From positions 1-55,356 of the forward strand of contig CAKRIZ010000009.1 of assembly GCA_934351445.1 (NCBI GenBank): a stretch of 55,356 nucleotides of DNA, in the 5' to 3' direction. The notes under the pieces were generated by a model. It searched no databases, had not been told where the DNA came from, and saw nothing but the letters and a program-made list of their open reading frames with translations. This document shows positions 26,441 to 35,643 of the stretch, piece after piece (within the stretch, counting starts at the first letter, position 1; each line of letters starts with the position of its first letter). This DNA comes from an uncultured Eubacterium sp. (GTDB taxonomy: Bacteria > Bacillota > Clostridia > Lachnospirales > Lachnospiraceae). A program made the translations under genes and the position numbers.

Positions 26441-28351
26441 TTAGCCGTAAGCGTCGATTTTATTCGGTCTGGTCGTTTCTATACTCCACCCATAATGGGT
26501 ATCCTCAAAGCGTGAATCTGTCAATGCAGCAATGGCAGCTGCTGACACATAATACTTGCCATCGATCTTGTAGCAGGGAATTCCAACTACCTCGCCATCC
26601 CACACAAAGCTGGTGGTGGAAACGATCACTTTATGTTTTTTGCCGTTGCCTTTCTTCAAAGCCGAGGTCTTCCCCTTATACGGAGTCATGCTGTCAACGA
26701 TAATTGCATCATGCTTCTTATCATATGTCACATTAAAGGATTTATTTGTTTTTGACAGCAGATATGCGATATCATCTAACTTATAGTAGTAATAGTAACC
26801 GTCTACCTTATAAGCCTCTAAGTACCCTCCACCACTATTTTTATTACAATAGATCCAGAGCTGCTTCGTTTCCGCGGTAACCTTCTTTGAATATTTATTG
26901 CCGGGGTAATAGTTCATTGTTTCATGCCCCAGATCCATGGTGTAGCATACTTTTCCATCATATAATATCTTGTATATCGTCGTCTTTTCCTTATAATCCG
27001 GGAAATCCTCTGAATAATAGCTATATTTATTGATTCCATACACGGTAGCAATGTCGCCATCCTCCATATGATAAGAACCATTGATTGCTTTTATTTTCTG
27101 CAATGCCTTATAATTAGTCGGATTCATATGGTACTTTTTCAGGATTTTCAGAGCCTCCGCTGAATATGCGGTGTTGCCCAGCGCGGACCACGGTGCGTCG
27201 AGGACGAGCTTTCCCTTCGGTTTTCCCAGCTTCTTGATGTCTGCGAGCGAATAATAATCTTCAAATCCGCCCAGATACTTTGTAGGGATGTAGCACTTCT
27301 TTGAATTAAACCACACCTGTGAATAACCGTTGCCGGCGTTTTTCTTAACCACCTGAAGCTTGGCATCTTTTTTCACAGTTCCCTCTACAGAGGAAGATGC
27401 CTGTGCCTGTGAGGTGATGTCAACCGGATCACCGGCTGTGACCACCGCGTTATACTGCATCACAGGCTTGTTTTCGTCTGACATCCGCAGGTTTACATAT
27501 TTCGCATTGACATAGTAGAGTCCCTGCTTATAATAAATCTGATAATGTCCATTGATCGGCGTCGTCTTTGTCACCTGAAACAGCTGGTTCGTCTCAATCA
27601 GTCCTGCTGCCACATAATTATCACTCGCCGGTGTTGTCTTTACATAAACATTGCAGGTCGCTGTTCCCGATGCCGTGATCTTCGGTATCTCTAACTGCTG
27701 ATTTCTCGCATCGGTGATGTAAACATATTTGCGCGGCATAAAATATACACCCGGTTTCCAGCTGGCGTACTGCTCTGTTCCGAGTCCGCCACAGGTACTG
27801 GTGAGTCCCTGTCCGACATCGATTCCACCCGGACTCCAGATAGCGACCCAGTTGGCATCGTATGCAATGACTTTGAATTCACTCGTTTCTGCGCAATAAA
27901 AGGCGAGATTTGCCTGCCCCTCCGGATGTGTTCCCAGATAGCGGTAGGCAGTCTGGTTCAGTTCCTCAATTCTTTTCTTATGATAGTCGATCGGCGGTTC
28001 ACCAGGATAGAAATATGCCTTTGCTACCGTCGTATGTACCACAGCCTTCCCCCAGTAACTGCTCTGAAGGCTGGGTGGCATCTCGCGGGGAATCCATTCC
28101 TTCGGAACCTCGCGCGCATATGTTGCATATACCTTACCCTTGGTGTTTTCCTCACTTCCATACAGATAGTTCGACAGGAAATCCATGTCTAACGGAAATG
28201 GATACAGATCGGCATTCGGATCTTCTGTCAGATAGGCAACGGATGCAGCAAATGCGTCTGCCGGAACCAGTGTGACCAACATGGCGATGATCAACGTGAA
28301 TATGACAGATCTTTTTAAACCGGTCATTCCTCTGTGACCTTTCACTCTCAT
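26441..28351 (-). CDS. Secreted protein with SH3-like and copper-amine-oxidase-N-like modules, MerR-controlled
   Basis: A 636-residue exported protein. The start MRVKGHRGMTGLKRSVIF is chosen because GGGAGGG lies five bases upstream; the upstream extension would cover the promoter leader. Residues 1-35 form a signal peptide ending DAFAAS. The middle shows two SH3-like segments (CNVYVKTTPASDNYVAAGL ... YYVNAKYVNL; then a similar one ending KKCYIPTKYLGG). The C-terminal part (YKLDDIAYLLSKTNKSFNVT, YKIDGKYYVSAAAIAALT) resembles the copper amine oxidase N-terminal-like domain common in clostridial surface proteins. No catalytic motif is visible. Expression should depend on the divergent MerR regulator, so it probably responds to a small-molecule signal. 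Confidence 0.82.
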   Translation of the reverse strand: MRVKGHRGMTGLKRSVIFTLIIAMLVTLVPADAFAASVAYLTEDPNADLYPFPLDMDFLSNYLYGSEENTKGKVYATYAREVPKEWIPREMPPSLQSSYWGKAVVHTTVAKAYFYPGEPPIDYHKKRIEELNQTAYRYLGTHPEGQANLAFYCAETSEFKVIAYDANWVAIWSPGGIDVGQGLTSTCGGLGTEQYASWKPGVYFMPRKYVYITDARNQQLEIPKITASGTATCNVYVKTTPASDNYVAAGLIETNQLFQVTKTTPINGHYQIYYKQGLYYVNAKYVNLRMSDENKPVMQYNAVVTAGDPVDITSQAQASSSVEGTVKKDAKLQVVKKNAGNGYSQVWFNSKKCYIPTKYLGGFEDYYSLADIKKLGKPKGKLVLDAPWSALGNTAYSAEALKILKKYHMNPTNYKALQKIKAINGSYHMEDGDIATVYGINKYSYYSEDFPDYKEKTTIYKILYDGKVCYTMDLGHETMNYYPGNKYSKKVTAETKQLWIYCNKNSGGGYLEAYKVDGYYYYYKLDDIAYLLSKTNKSFNVTYDKKHDAIIVDSMTPYKGKTSALKKGNGKKHKVIVSTTSFVWDGEVVGIPCYKIDGKYYVSAAAIAALTDSRFEDTHYGWSIETTRPNKIDAYG

Positions 28352-28409
28352 AAAATCCCTCCCTTGTGTTATTTTCGCCTTGTAGAATCTACAGGCTTCT
28401 GTTACACTC

Positions 28410-28440
28410 ATTATATGTTGTACCCTAGGGTACGAGTCAA
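28410..28440 (-). promoter_or_regulatory. MerR-type promoter/operator, 19-bp spacer
   Basis: On the minus strand TTGACT (28435-28440) and TATAAT (28410-28415) are separated by 19 bases, the overlong spacer that MerR-family activators untwist. Centred in it is the perfect palindrome GTACCCTAGGGTAC (28420-28433). It points to the secreted protein gene at 28351 and lies 24 bases from the merR start, so it probably also mediates autorepression. Confidence 0.88.
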
Positions 28441-28463
28441 GTAAATAGCGAATGGAGCTTCCT

Positions 28464-29255
28464 ATGAAAAAACACGACGATCATCTGTTTCAAATGGGCG
28501 AGATCACAAAGATTCTCGGTGTGACCAGAAAGACCATTCTGGTCTATGAAAATATGGGACTGCTGACGCCTGCTGTCAGAGACGAACATAGCGGGTATCG
28601 GTATTATACGGCAGACAATATGACTCAGATCCGGTCAATCCGGTCTCTGCAGGCACTTGGTCTGACACTGACAGAAATAGCAGAATATTATTATGATACC
28701 GGCAATCTGGATCACCACCTGGAACGGCTGATGAATCTGCGCGCCGCGTTAGACCGTAATATCCAGATGCTGCAGATCCGCTCTGCAAAACAGGGGGATC
28801 TGAGTGTACACCGGGTGCTTCTCCCACAGCAGATATGCTTTTGCCGCAGATACCGGTGCAAAGATATTGTGGATGCATCAAACAGGCTGCGCGATACCTA
28901 TATTGCAGCAGCGAGAACAGGCATGATGTCTATGCTTGCCCGAATGTTTACGATTCGTATGGGTGGTGACAGCAATGATCTGGATCTCATGTGCTGCATA
29001 CCTGTCAATGATACCTTCGATGGCATGGAGCGGACAGAATTTGACGAAACGCCTGCACTATGCATCTACTACCGTGGATCATATGAGGGGATCGGAGCTG
29101 CAATTTCTGCTTTAGATGAATATGTCCGGCTGCACCATGTGGAAACAACCGGACATTATCGCTGCATCTATTTAGAAGGGCCACCGAACCGTGGTTCCCA
29201 CAGTAATGATTATATTACACAGGTAGCCATACCCATCAGAAATGATTCCCTGTAG
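28464..29255 (+). CDS. MerR-family regulator with GyrI-like effector domain
   Basis: A 263-residue activator/repressor. The N-terminal winged helix reads FQMGEITKILGVTRKTILVY, then ENMGLLTPAVRDEHSGYRYY, followed by the linking helix (about 70-115). The C-terminal half resembles a GyrI/BltR-type small-molecule-binding domain (PALCIYYRGSYEGIGAAISA, GHYRCIYLEGPP). The start follows TGGAG at six bases; four in-frame codons upstream are excluded. It is divergent from the secreted protein and its operator lies between them. Its stop is directly adjacent to the convergent MATE pump. BltR-like regulators usually sense hydrophobic cations and control pumps; here the consensus promoter faces a secreted protein instead. 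Confidence 0.9.
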   Translation: MKKHDDHLFQMGEITKILGVTRKTILVYENMGLLTPAVRDEHSGYRYYTADNMTQIRSIRSLQALGLTLTEIAEYYYDTGNLDHHLERLMNLRAALDRNIQMLQIRSAKQGDLSVHRVLLPQQICFCRRYRCKDIVDASNRLRDTYIAAARTGMMSMLARMFTIRMGGDSNDLDLMCCIPVNDTFDGMERTEFDETPALCIYYRGSYEGIGAAISALDEYVRLHHVETTGHYRCIYLEGPPNRGSHSNDYITQVAIPIRNDSL

Positions 29256-30590
29256 CTACATCTGATTCACTCTTTTCAATAACGGATTGCGTATGTACTG
29301 TACGATCAGCGGAATCACCATAAAACACCACGTAATCGGCTCGGAAACGATGATCCCCCAGTATCCGAACGGCTCCACGAGCAGATTCACGAGTATCATC
29401 TTGCCTATACACTCGATACTGCTGGATACAATCGGGGTCACATGATCCCCGATGCCCTGCATCGTATTACGCAGTACGATAATGATCGCCGTCACCCAGT
29501 AGAGCAATGTATCAAACTTCAGATATGACCATGCCGCTGAGACTACGGCCTCACTCCTTGTCCCTGTGATCAGCCGGATCAATGCCGGCGCGATCGTATA
29601 GCTGCACAGCAATACGACACCACACCAGATAAATACGATCGTAAGTGCTGCACGCACGCCTTCTTTGACACGGTCAATCCGCCCGGCACCGAAATTCTGA
29701 CCGGAATATGTCGCCATCGTTGTTCCGATCACGCCAAATGCCAGCATGAACAGTTCCGTCAGCTTACGCGCCGCCGTATGTGCGACGATGATGTCATTTC
29801 CGAGTGTATTGATACCCGTCTGCAATGCAACCGAACCGATATTCACCAGACATCCCATAAATCCCATGGATAATCCACAGCCGAGCAGATGGTTTGCCAG
29901 TTCTTTTGAGAATCCGAAGCTTTCCCTGTAAATATGAAGGATCTCATATCTTTTATAAATAAATAACAGACACAATATCGTTGCAAACAGCTGCGCTGCG
30001 ACAGTCGCCACTGCTGCTCCGCGCACACCCATATCAAGTACACAGATACAGAACAGGTCTCCGAAAATATTTAAAACCACGGAAACCGCCAGAAAAATGA
30101 GCGGTGTCACAGAATCTCCGATCGCCCGCAGCATAGCCGCGCACAGATTGTACAGCATCGATACCGTCATCCCCGCAAAGATCACTACAATATACTCATA
30201 TGATAATGCATAGATATCACTGCCAATGTGCAGCACAGCGAATATCCGGTGCAAAAACACGATGCTGAGTACCGTCAGGGTCAGACTGACTCCCAACGAC
30301 AGCACACTCGATGCTGCTACCGAACGTCTGAGCCCCTGCTCATCGCCTGCGCCGAAAAACCGCGCCACAATCACGGCAAAACCATTGGTGAGTCCCTGCA
30401 GGAAACCGATCACCAGCGTGCTCAGAGAAGTCGTCGCCCCGACTGCTGCCAATGCAGTATCTCCCAGCACGGAACCTACGACACGGGTATCTACCAGACT
30501 GTAGGTCAGCTGCAGTACGTTTCCTATCAGAATGGGCAGCATAAATAATAAGATCTGCTTCATCGGATTGCCCTTTGTCAAATCTCTCAC
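29256..30590 (-). CDS. MATE-family multidrug/cation antiporter
   Basis: A 444-residue inner-membrane protein with about 12 hydrophobic segments. The N-terminus DLTKGNPMKQILLFMLPILI GNVLQ is the usual MATE opening, and VVGSVLGDTALAAVGA and FFGAGDEQGLRRS are typical of the first half. The start is a GTG preceded by GAGG. MATE pumps exchange drugs or metabolites for Na+ or H+. It ends one base from the end of merR in convergent orientation, an arrangement that could produce mutual antisense transcripts. Substrate cannot be deduced. Confidence 0.92.
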   Translation of the reverse strand: MRDLTKGNPMKQILLFMLPILIGNVLQLTYSLVDTRVVGSVLGDTALAAVGATTSLSTLVIGFLQGLTNGFAVIVARFFGAGDEQGLRRSVAASSVLSLGVSLTLTVLSIVFLHRIFAVLHIGSDIYALSYEYIVVIFAGMTVSMLYNLCAAMLRAIGDSVTPLIFLAVSVVLNIFGDLFCICVLDMGVRGAAVATVAAQLFATILCLLFIYKRYEILHIYRESFGFSKELANHLLGCGLSMGFMGCLVNIGSVALQTGINTLGNDIIVAHTAARKLTELFMLAFGVIGTTMATYSGQNFGAGRIDRVKEGVRAALTIVFIWCGVVLLCSYTIAPALIRLITGTRSEAVVSAAWSYLKFDTLLYWVTAIIIVLRNTMQGIGDHVTPIVSSSIECIGKMILVNLLVEPFGYWGIIVSEPITWCFMVIPLIVQYIRNPLLKRVNQM

Positions 30591-30628
30591 TCTATATTAA
30601 CCTCTATTCCACCTTTATTTATCTTCTG

Positions 30629-31096
30629 TCAGACATATAGCAGGTTCAACAGCGCTGCCATCACACAGCCTGTCACGCACCCGATCAACACCTGCATCGG
30701 CGTATGGCCGACAAACTCCTTCAGCCGCTGCTCCGGCAGACTGGGGTTGTCCTTTGAAAACAGCCGTACCATCTCATTGAGCAGCTTTGCCTGCTTACCG
30801 GTCTCCAGCCGCACTCCCATGGCATCCCTCATCGTAATGAGCGCCACGATCACACAGACCGCAAACGGAAAGGAATCCACACCGTATACGATACCTGCCG
30901 TCACCGCCATACAGCTCACCGTCGAAGAATGTGCTGATGGCATGCCTCCATCTCCCCAAAAACGGGTGATATCCAGCTTGTGGTTGATGATTGCATAGAG
31001 CAGCGTCTTACAGAACTGTGCCGCAAACCATCCGGCGATTCCTCCTATCAGAACCTGATTGCTAAGCAGCTTTAGAAAAAAAGTATTGATTGTCAT
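30629..31096 (-). CDS. yuiD: YuiD-like (DUF212) membrane protein
   Basis: A 155-residue polytopic membrane protein with three to four hydrophobic segments. The family hallmark GGMPSAHSSTVSCMAV (around 49-64), recalling the PAP2 phosphatase motif, is present, together with TMRDAMGVRLETGKQAKLLN and GHTPMQVLIGCVTGCVMA. PAP2-like activity on undecaprenyl or other lipid phosphates is plausible but unproven for the family. The start follows AAGGACGG. It lies upstream of the MATE gene with 38 bases between, perhaps co-transcribed. Confidence 0.85.
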   Translation of the reverse strand: MTINTFFLKLLSNQVLIGGIAGWFAAQFCKTLLYAIINHKLDITRFWGDGGMPSAHSSTVSCMAVTAGIVYGVDSFPFAVCVIVALITMRDAMGVRLETGKQAKLLNEMVRLFSKDNPSLPEQRLKEFVGHTPMQVLIGCVTGCVMAALLNLLYV

Positions 31097-31249
31097 TGAG
31101 ACCGTCCTTTTTGTTTTCTTTCACTTTGTTACCGTTTTTTATTCTAGCACAGAGATTGTAGCGATACAAGGCATGATACGTTAGAATTGTTTAAGATTTA
31201 TTTTAGATTTCTTTTATTTTTCGGACACAGTTTTGTCACATTTGCTAGA

Positions 31250-31358
31250 TATACTATGTCTATCAACAGAGATGTTGATAGCAACAATTCCCTATATAGA
31301 TGTAACATTTTCATAACTAAACTCCTCGAAAAAACGATCGCTTCGGCGGTCGTTTTTT
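31250..31358 (+). ncRNA. Candidate small RNA or leader: hairpin plus intrinsic terminator
   Basis: TATACT (31250-31255) is followed by a perfect stem CTATCAACA/TGTTGATAG with a GAGA tetraloop (31260-31281), an AT-rich linker, and a perfect-looking terminator AAAAAACGATCGC / GCGGTCGTTTTTT with a TTCG loop (31329-31358). No open reading frame fills it and no gene on the plus strand ends just upstream, so the terminator has no protein gene to serve. A convincing -35 is absent. It might be an sRNA or an attenuated leader of the WYL gene. CGTAACTG/CAGTTACG (31410-31437) forms another stem just before that gene. Confidence 0.4.
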
Positions 31359-31464
31359 CATACATTTTTTTACCCATTTTTCCTAAAGTGTGCTACACTG
31401 TATCTGAACCGTAACTGTCTGATATGTCTCAGTTACGTGAAATATCTGATTACGAGGATGCGTT

Positions 31465-32499
31465 ATGCCCAAATCATATGGTCAAAAACTGAAAATCCTG
31501 TATCTGGCGCAGCTTCTGTATGAGCGCACGGATGAACAGCACCCCATTTCGACTGCTGAGATCATCTCCTACCTGAACACCCAGGGTATCCGTGTCGAGC
31601 GAAAAACGGTCTATGATGATATCCATACCCTGCAGCGGTTCGGACTCGATATCATTGCAGCACGCAGCGAGCCGAAGGGATATTATCTCGCCAGCCGCAG
31701 ATTTGAGCTGGCAGAGCTCAAGCTGCTTGTAGATGCCGTACAGGCCTCCCGCTTTGTGACTGCAAAGAAATCCCGTGCACTGATCGCCAAGCTGGAGACA
31801 CTCACAAGCCATGCCGAGGCAGGTCAGTTACACCGTCAGGTAGTTGTCGCGCAGCGCGGTAAATCCGTCAATGAGCAGATCTATTACAGTGTAGATACGA
31901 TCTACACTGCAATGGCATCGGAATGCATGATCCGTTTTCTCTACTGTGAATGGTCTGCTTCCAAACAACTCGTTCCGCGCAGATCAGGCGCCTTCTACGA
32001 GGTCAGCCCCTGGCTTTTGACCTGGGAAAATGAGAACTATTATCTGATTGCTTACGATCACGCAGCATCCATATTAAAATACTACCGTGTAGATAAAATG
32101 CTCAGTCTCAGCATCCTGGAGCAGCCCCGTCTAGGACGGGATGTCTTCGAGGCACTGGATATCGCCGGTTTTGCAAAAAAGACGTTCGGCATGTTTGCCG
32201 GTGATGAGACTGTTGTTACGCTGCGCTGTGACAATTCCCTGGCCGGCGTTATGGTTGACCGGTTTGGAACCGATGTCCCAATGCGCCCCATATCCGAACA
32301 GGAATTACAGGTGCGTGCGAGTGTAGCTGTCAGCCACCAGTTTTTTGGCTGGCTTTCCGGTTTTGGCAGCCGCATACGCATTGTCTCACCAGCGTCGGTC
32401 TGTGAGCAATACCGTAGATATCTGCAGGATATTCTATCTCTATATATAGCCGATATAGCCGATATAACCGGTAATTATCCGGAGGAGGATGTACCATGA
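31465..32499 (+). CDS. WYL-domain transcriptional regulator
   Basis: A 344-residue cytoplasmic regulator. The N-terminal winged helix (about 1-75) shows AEIISYLNTQGIRVERKTVY DDIHTLQ, typical of HTH_11/DeoR-like folds preceding WYL domains. The central WYL domain is recognisable around SPWLLTWENENYYLIAYDHA and ILKYYRVDKMLSLSIL, followed by the WCX C-terminal extension. WYL domains bind nucleic acid or nucleotide-like ligands and often control defence or DNA-damage functions, but no defence genes lie here. It overlaps the next gene by four bases (ATGA). Ribosome site GAGGA precedes the ATG. Confidence 0.9.
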   Translation: MPKSYGQKLKILYLAQLLYERTDEQHPISTAEIISYLNTQGIRVERKTVYDDIHTLQRFGLDIIAARSEPKGYYLASRRFELAELKLLVDAVQASRFVTAKKSRALIAKLETLTSHAEAGQLHRQVVVAQRGKSVNEQIYYSVDTIYTAMASECMIRFLYCEWSASKQLVPRRSGAFYEVSPWLLTWENENYYLIAYDHAASILKYYRVDKMLSLSILEQPRLGRDVFEALDIAGFAKKTFGMFAGDETVVTLRCDNSLAGVMVDRFGTDVPMRPISEQELQVRASVAVSHQFFGWLSGFGSRIRIVSPASVCEQYRRYLQDILSLYIADIADITGNYPEEDVP

Positions 32500-32915
32500 A
32501 ACGACCTGAAGAATTAAGCAATTACAAATCATGTACCATGTGTGGCAGGGCACTGCCAATTAATTACGAAAAAGATTATTGCCCCGCTTGCGAGGATGAT
32601 GTACTGTTTCGGGAAATCCGTGAATATATCCGTACACACGATGTCACGGAATTTGAACTGGCAGAGATCTTCCATATTCCACAAAGCAAAGTGCGCAAAT
32701 GGATCAAAGAGGGACGTATCGAATATGTGACAGGTGAAAATAAGATGATGAACACCCGTTGTCAGCGATGTGGTGTGCCGGTATCTTTTGGCACGCTGTG
32801 TCCGAACTGTATGCACATCATGAACGGAGGTAAAGAAGTCTCCTATATATCTGCGAATAAGAAAACAGATAGCAGCCGGATGCGCTATCTGTCAGACAAT
32901 GATTCTAATAGTTAA
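32496..32915 (+). CDS. YvyF-like flagellar-operon zinc-ribbon/HTH protein
   Basis: A 139-residue soluble protein with an N-terminal zinc ribbon (CTMCGRALPIN ... YCPACEDD), a helix-turn-helix-like centre (FELAEIFHIPQSKVRKWIKE), and a second CxxC pair (CQRCGVPVSFGTLCPNC). This architecture matches the TIGR03826/YvyF family found beside flagellar genes in Bacillus and Clostridia. Here no flagellar genes are near; it is coupled by a four-base overlap to the WYL regulator, suggesting a shared regulatory job. Eight cysteines imply two zinc sites. Confidence 0.8.
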   Translation: MKRPEELSNYKSCTMCGRALPINYEKDYCPACEDDVLFREIREYIRTHDVTEFELAEIFHIPQSKVRKWIKEGRIEYVTGENKMMNTRCQRCGVPVSFGTLCPNCMHIMNGGKEVSYISANKKTDSSRMRYLSDNDSNS

Positions 32916-32928
32916 ATATAACGAACAT

Positions 32929-32968
32929 GCAGGGGGGCTGTCACACGAACGTGTGACAGCCCCCCTGC
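32929..32968. terminator. Perfect 18-bp GC-rich stem between convergent genes
   Basis: GCAGGGGGGCTGTCACAC pairs perfectly with GTGTGACAGCCCCCCTGC around a GAAC loop. It separates the YvyF-like gene and the convergent Ig-like protein. Flanks are AT-rich but lack a true T-run on either side, so it may terminate weakly or protect 3' ends. Confidence 0.75.
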
Positions 32969-32983
32969 TATAAATATACACTT

Positions 32984-35500
32984 CTAAATATTCGTCAATG
33001 TCTTTCCAATACTAATGGTATATGTCATGTTGATCTTTTTGTCACCGGCGATCTGATAAGTGCCAGTCACAGTCACTGATTTGATATTGATCTGGTCTCC
33101 AGCCTTGACCGCAACCTTAGAACCCGGCTGTGTCTCCCCTGTGACAACACACTCTGTAATCGTACCATTCTCAGGAATCAGGCAATTCTGTGCCAGCTCC
33201 AGTGCCGTTGTGCAGCTCTTTGATGCGGTCACACGCTCAATCGTGATCTCCGGCTCATCCTGCTTATCTGTCAGCGTCAGTGTAGATGCCAGCGTCACAT
33301 ATGCCTTATCTGCCGATGAGTAGTACTGTAAGGTAATGTTATACGTTCCAGTTGACGCCTTGCGGCATGCATCGGAGGTGATATCAAGTGTCTTTAACGA
33401 TAACCGGTTAGCTGCCCCGATTGTCTGCTTTGCAGTCGTTCCCGCTACCGTCAGATCTGAACCATAGTATTCGCTGCCTTTTGTCACTGTTGCAGATGTA
33501 AACATCGCATAATTGGTAAATACACCACCCTTGTACTGTGCCAGACGCACATTGACATAACGGCTGCCGTTCACATCTGTAGTCAATGACAGGTCATCAC
33601 TATGCTTATCCATCTCAATCGCATAGGTTGTCGCTGCATTGGAAGGTACGCTGGATACGCTGACGATCACAACAGAAAATGCTACGGATGCTTTTTCTCC
33701 ACCGGAAGTCAATGTCAGCGTATAATTATAAGTACCCGGTATCGCATTGGATGCATTGAGCACGATACGGTCATTTGCTGCGTCATAGCTTGCAACGCTT
33801 GTGTTGATCAGGCTGGTCGTTGTATTCGTCACAGTACCTGTCTCACCTGTCAATACCAGACGCTCACTATACTGATCGAGCGCAGTCACATCAATATACT
33901 GGCGGTACTCTGAACTATATACGTTTGACATTGTCACGCTGTTGGTGCTTAGATTTAATGACGTCAGCTTCGGTGCATCTGCTACCGTAACATCATAGCT
34001 GTAAGCATATTCCTGATCTGCATAGACTGCCGTGATGATCACGTTGACCTGTCCACTCCGAATCGGTGTTACCTTTCCATCTTTTGAGATGATCAGTGAA
34101 TCCGGATCGGAGGATTCATATTTTATGGATGTATATTTAATCTCACTCTTGTCTGTATCCAGTGCGCGGAAATGCGCATAATAGGTCTTTCCGATCGCCA
34201 CGCGTCTGTTATCCTTGTAGCTGTTCGCTGAATAATCAGGCGTTGTTGTTGCAGCCGTCATTGTAAAATTAGTGTCGACAGATGTCGATGCTGCCTCACA
34301 GGTGATGACACCGGTTCCTACCAGTACAAGCCCGGCCTCTGTCTTGCTCGTATACTTCACAGTCACTGTAGCAGTCTTGCCAATGGTAGTCATATACAGC
34401 TTTTTAGAGTCTGTGAGATAACCGTTTGTGACCTCCGCATCATAATCTAATGTGCCTGGATATGCAGCCGCTACATTGACTCCATTCTCATCATACAATG
34501 CATATTCAATCGCAGTTTCCTTATCTACAGTCACTTTCTGTGTCAGGATCTCCAGCTTGACAGGAATGCCGACACTTGCTTTGAAATCCTTTGATGTCAG
34601 AGAATCGCTGACTGTATAGGATACACCGTCACGCAGATTTGTGAGCAGTGTGATCTTTGCTGTCTTGCCATCTGCGGAAAATGCCATGTTTTTTATCACC
34701 GATGATGCACCGGCTGTATCCTTGACAGAAAAATCATCTTTCGTCACATTACTGTGCATATCTCCAGAATAATTGACTTCTATCTTATTGGCATCCGTCT
34801 GTTTTACAGATACTATGTAATCTGCGACTTCTACTGTCACGGATGCTGATTTTACCACGCTGCTTCCTATCTTGGCGTTCATCTTGATGGTATAGGTACC
34901 GGTCTTCATCGGTTTAAATACACCGGTGCTGCTCATATAAGATGAATAATCTACCTGATCCTGGCCTGTCACCGTCCACTCGTTCGTACAGGTCGCATTC
35001 ACTGGTGTCAGCTGATAACCAAACTGATAACTGCTGCCGACATAGAGCACATCATCCACTTCATCCGGTGTCGTCAAGGTCACTTTTGTAGGCTTGACCT
35101 TAATTCTGGCATTCGCTGACACTGTACACAGGGATGATTTGCCGGACAGCACCTCTGCCTGCAGCGTCACCTTCTTATTCTTCGCAGCCATCGCATTGTT
35201 TGTCTTTACGGTGAACGTGTTGCTGGCGGTCTTACCGGTCACTTTTGTGGTCGCTTTCTTCCACTTGACATAAGATTTTCCGGGACCTGTGACTGTCCAC
35301 TTGACCGTCTGCCCCTTTTTCAGGTTCGTGAGGGTATATTTATATTTACCCTTTGTGCTGCCATTCTGGTACAGATTGGCATAAGTTTTTTTGAACTTTG
35401 GAACTGCTGTCGCTGCCTTTGCCGGCACAGCAGGCATCGCGGTAAATACCAGTGCAAAAATACACAGCGCTGCCAGCAGTTTTTTTACTTTCTGATACAT
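32984..35500 (-). CDS. Secreted multi-domain Ig-like surface protein
   Basis: An 838-residue exported protein. Signal peptide at 1-30 (LLAALCIFALVFTAMPAVPA, then KAAT). The rest is beta-strand repeats with Big2-like phrases such as DPDSLIISKDGKVTPIRSGQ and ATCTNEWTVTGQDQVDYSSY, plus EVNYSGDMHSNVTKDDFSVK resembling Ig-like strand patterns of clostridial S-layer/adhesin proteins. No LPxTG, SLH or catalytic motif is visible. Cysteines are few. GGAGG precedes the ATG at nine bases. A candidate promoter lies at 35598-35627. Role: adhesion or scaffold at the surface, by inference. Confidence 0.82.
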   Translation of the reverse strand: MYQKVKKLLAALCIFALVFTAMPAVPAKAATAVPKFKKTYANLYQNGSTKGKYKYTLTNLKKGQTVKWTVTGPGKSYVKWKKATTKVTGKTASNTFTVKTNNAMAAKNKKVTLQAEVLSGKSSLCTVSANARIKVKPTKVTLTTPDEVDDVLYVGSSYQFGYQLTPVNATCTNEWTVTGQDQVDYSSYMSSTGVFKPMKTGTYTIKMNAKIGSSVVKSASVTVEVADYIVSVKQTDANKIEVNYSGDMHSNVTKDDFSVKDTAGASSVIKNMAFSADGKTAKITLLTNLRDGVSYTVSDSLTSKDFKASVGIPVKLEILTQKVTVDKETAIEYALYDENGVNVAAAYPGTLDYDAEVTNGYLTDSKKLYMTTIGKTATVTVKYTSKTEAGLVLVGTGVITCEAASTSVDTNFTMTAATTTPDYSANSYKDNRRVAIGKTYYAHFRALDTDKSEIKYTSIKYESSDPDSLIISKDGKVTPIRSGQVNVIITAVYADQEYAYSYDVTVADAPKLTSLNLSTNSVTMSNVYSSEYRQYIDVTALDQYSERLVLTGETGTVTNTTTSLINTSVASYDAANDRIVLNASNAIPGTYNYTLTLTSGGEKASVAFSVVIVSVSSVPSNAATTYAIEMDKHSDDLSLTTDVNGSRYVNVRLAQYKGGVFTNYAMFTSATVTKGSEYYGSDLTVAGTTAKQTIGAANRLSLKTLDITSDACRKASTGTYNITLQYYSSADKAYVTLASTLTLTDKQDEPEITIERVTASKSCTTALELAQNCLIPENGTITECVVTGETQPGSKVAVKAGDQINIKSVTVTGTYQIAGDKKINMTYTISIGKTLTNI

Positions 35501-35597
35501 TGTTTGTTCCTCCTTCTTTACAAACAGTTCTGAGCCATTCGCAAAATCGCTGTTTCACAGCTTTCCTTTTGCTCATTTTAGGTTCTGGACTGTCTAT

Positions 35598-35639
35598 ATT
35601 TTACCACAATCAAGAGGGCAACCGCAAGGGCTGCCCTCT
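35598..35639 (-). promoter_or_regulatory. Promoter overlapping a terminator-like hairpin upstream of the Ig-like gene
   Basis: On the minus strand TTGCGG (35622-35627), 18 bases, TAAAAT (35598-35603). The -35 lies within the loop of the hairpin AGAGGGCA/TGCCCTCT (35613-35639), which directly follows the DUF4349 stop codon and may end that operon. Confidence 0.4.
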
Positions 35640-35643
35640 GAAA

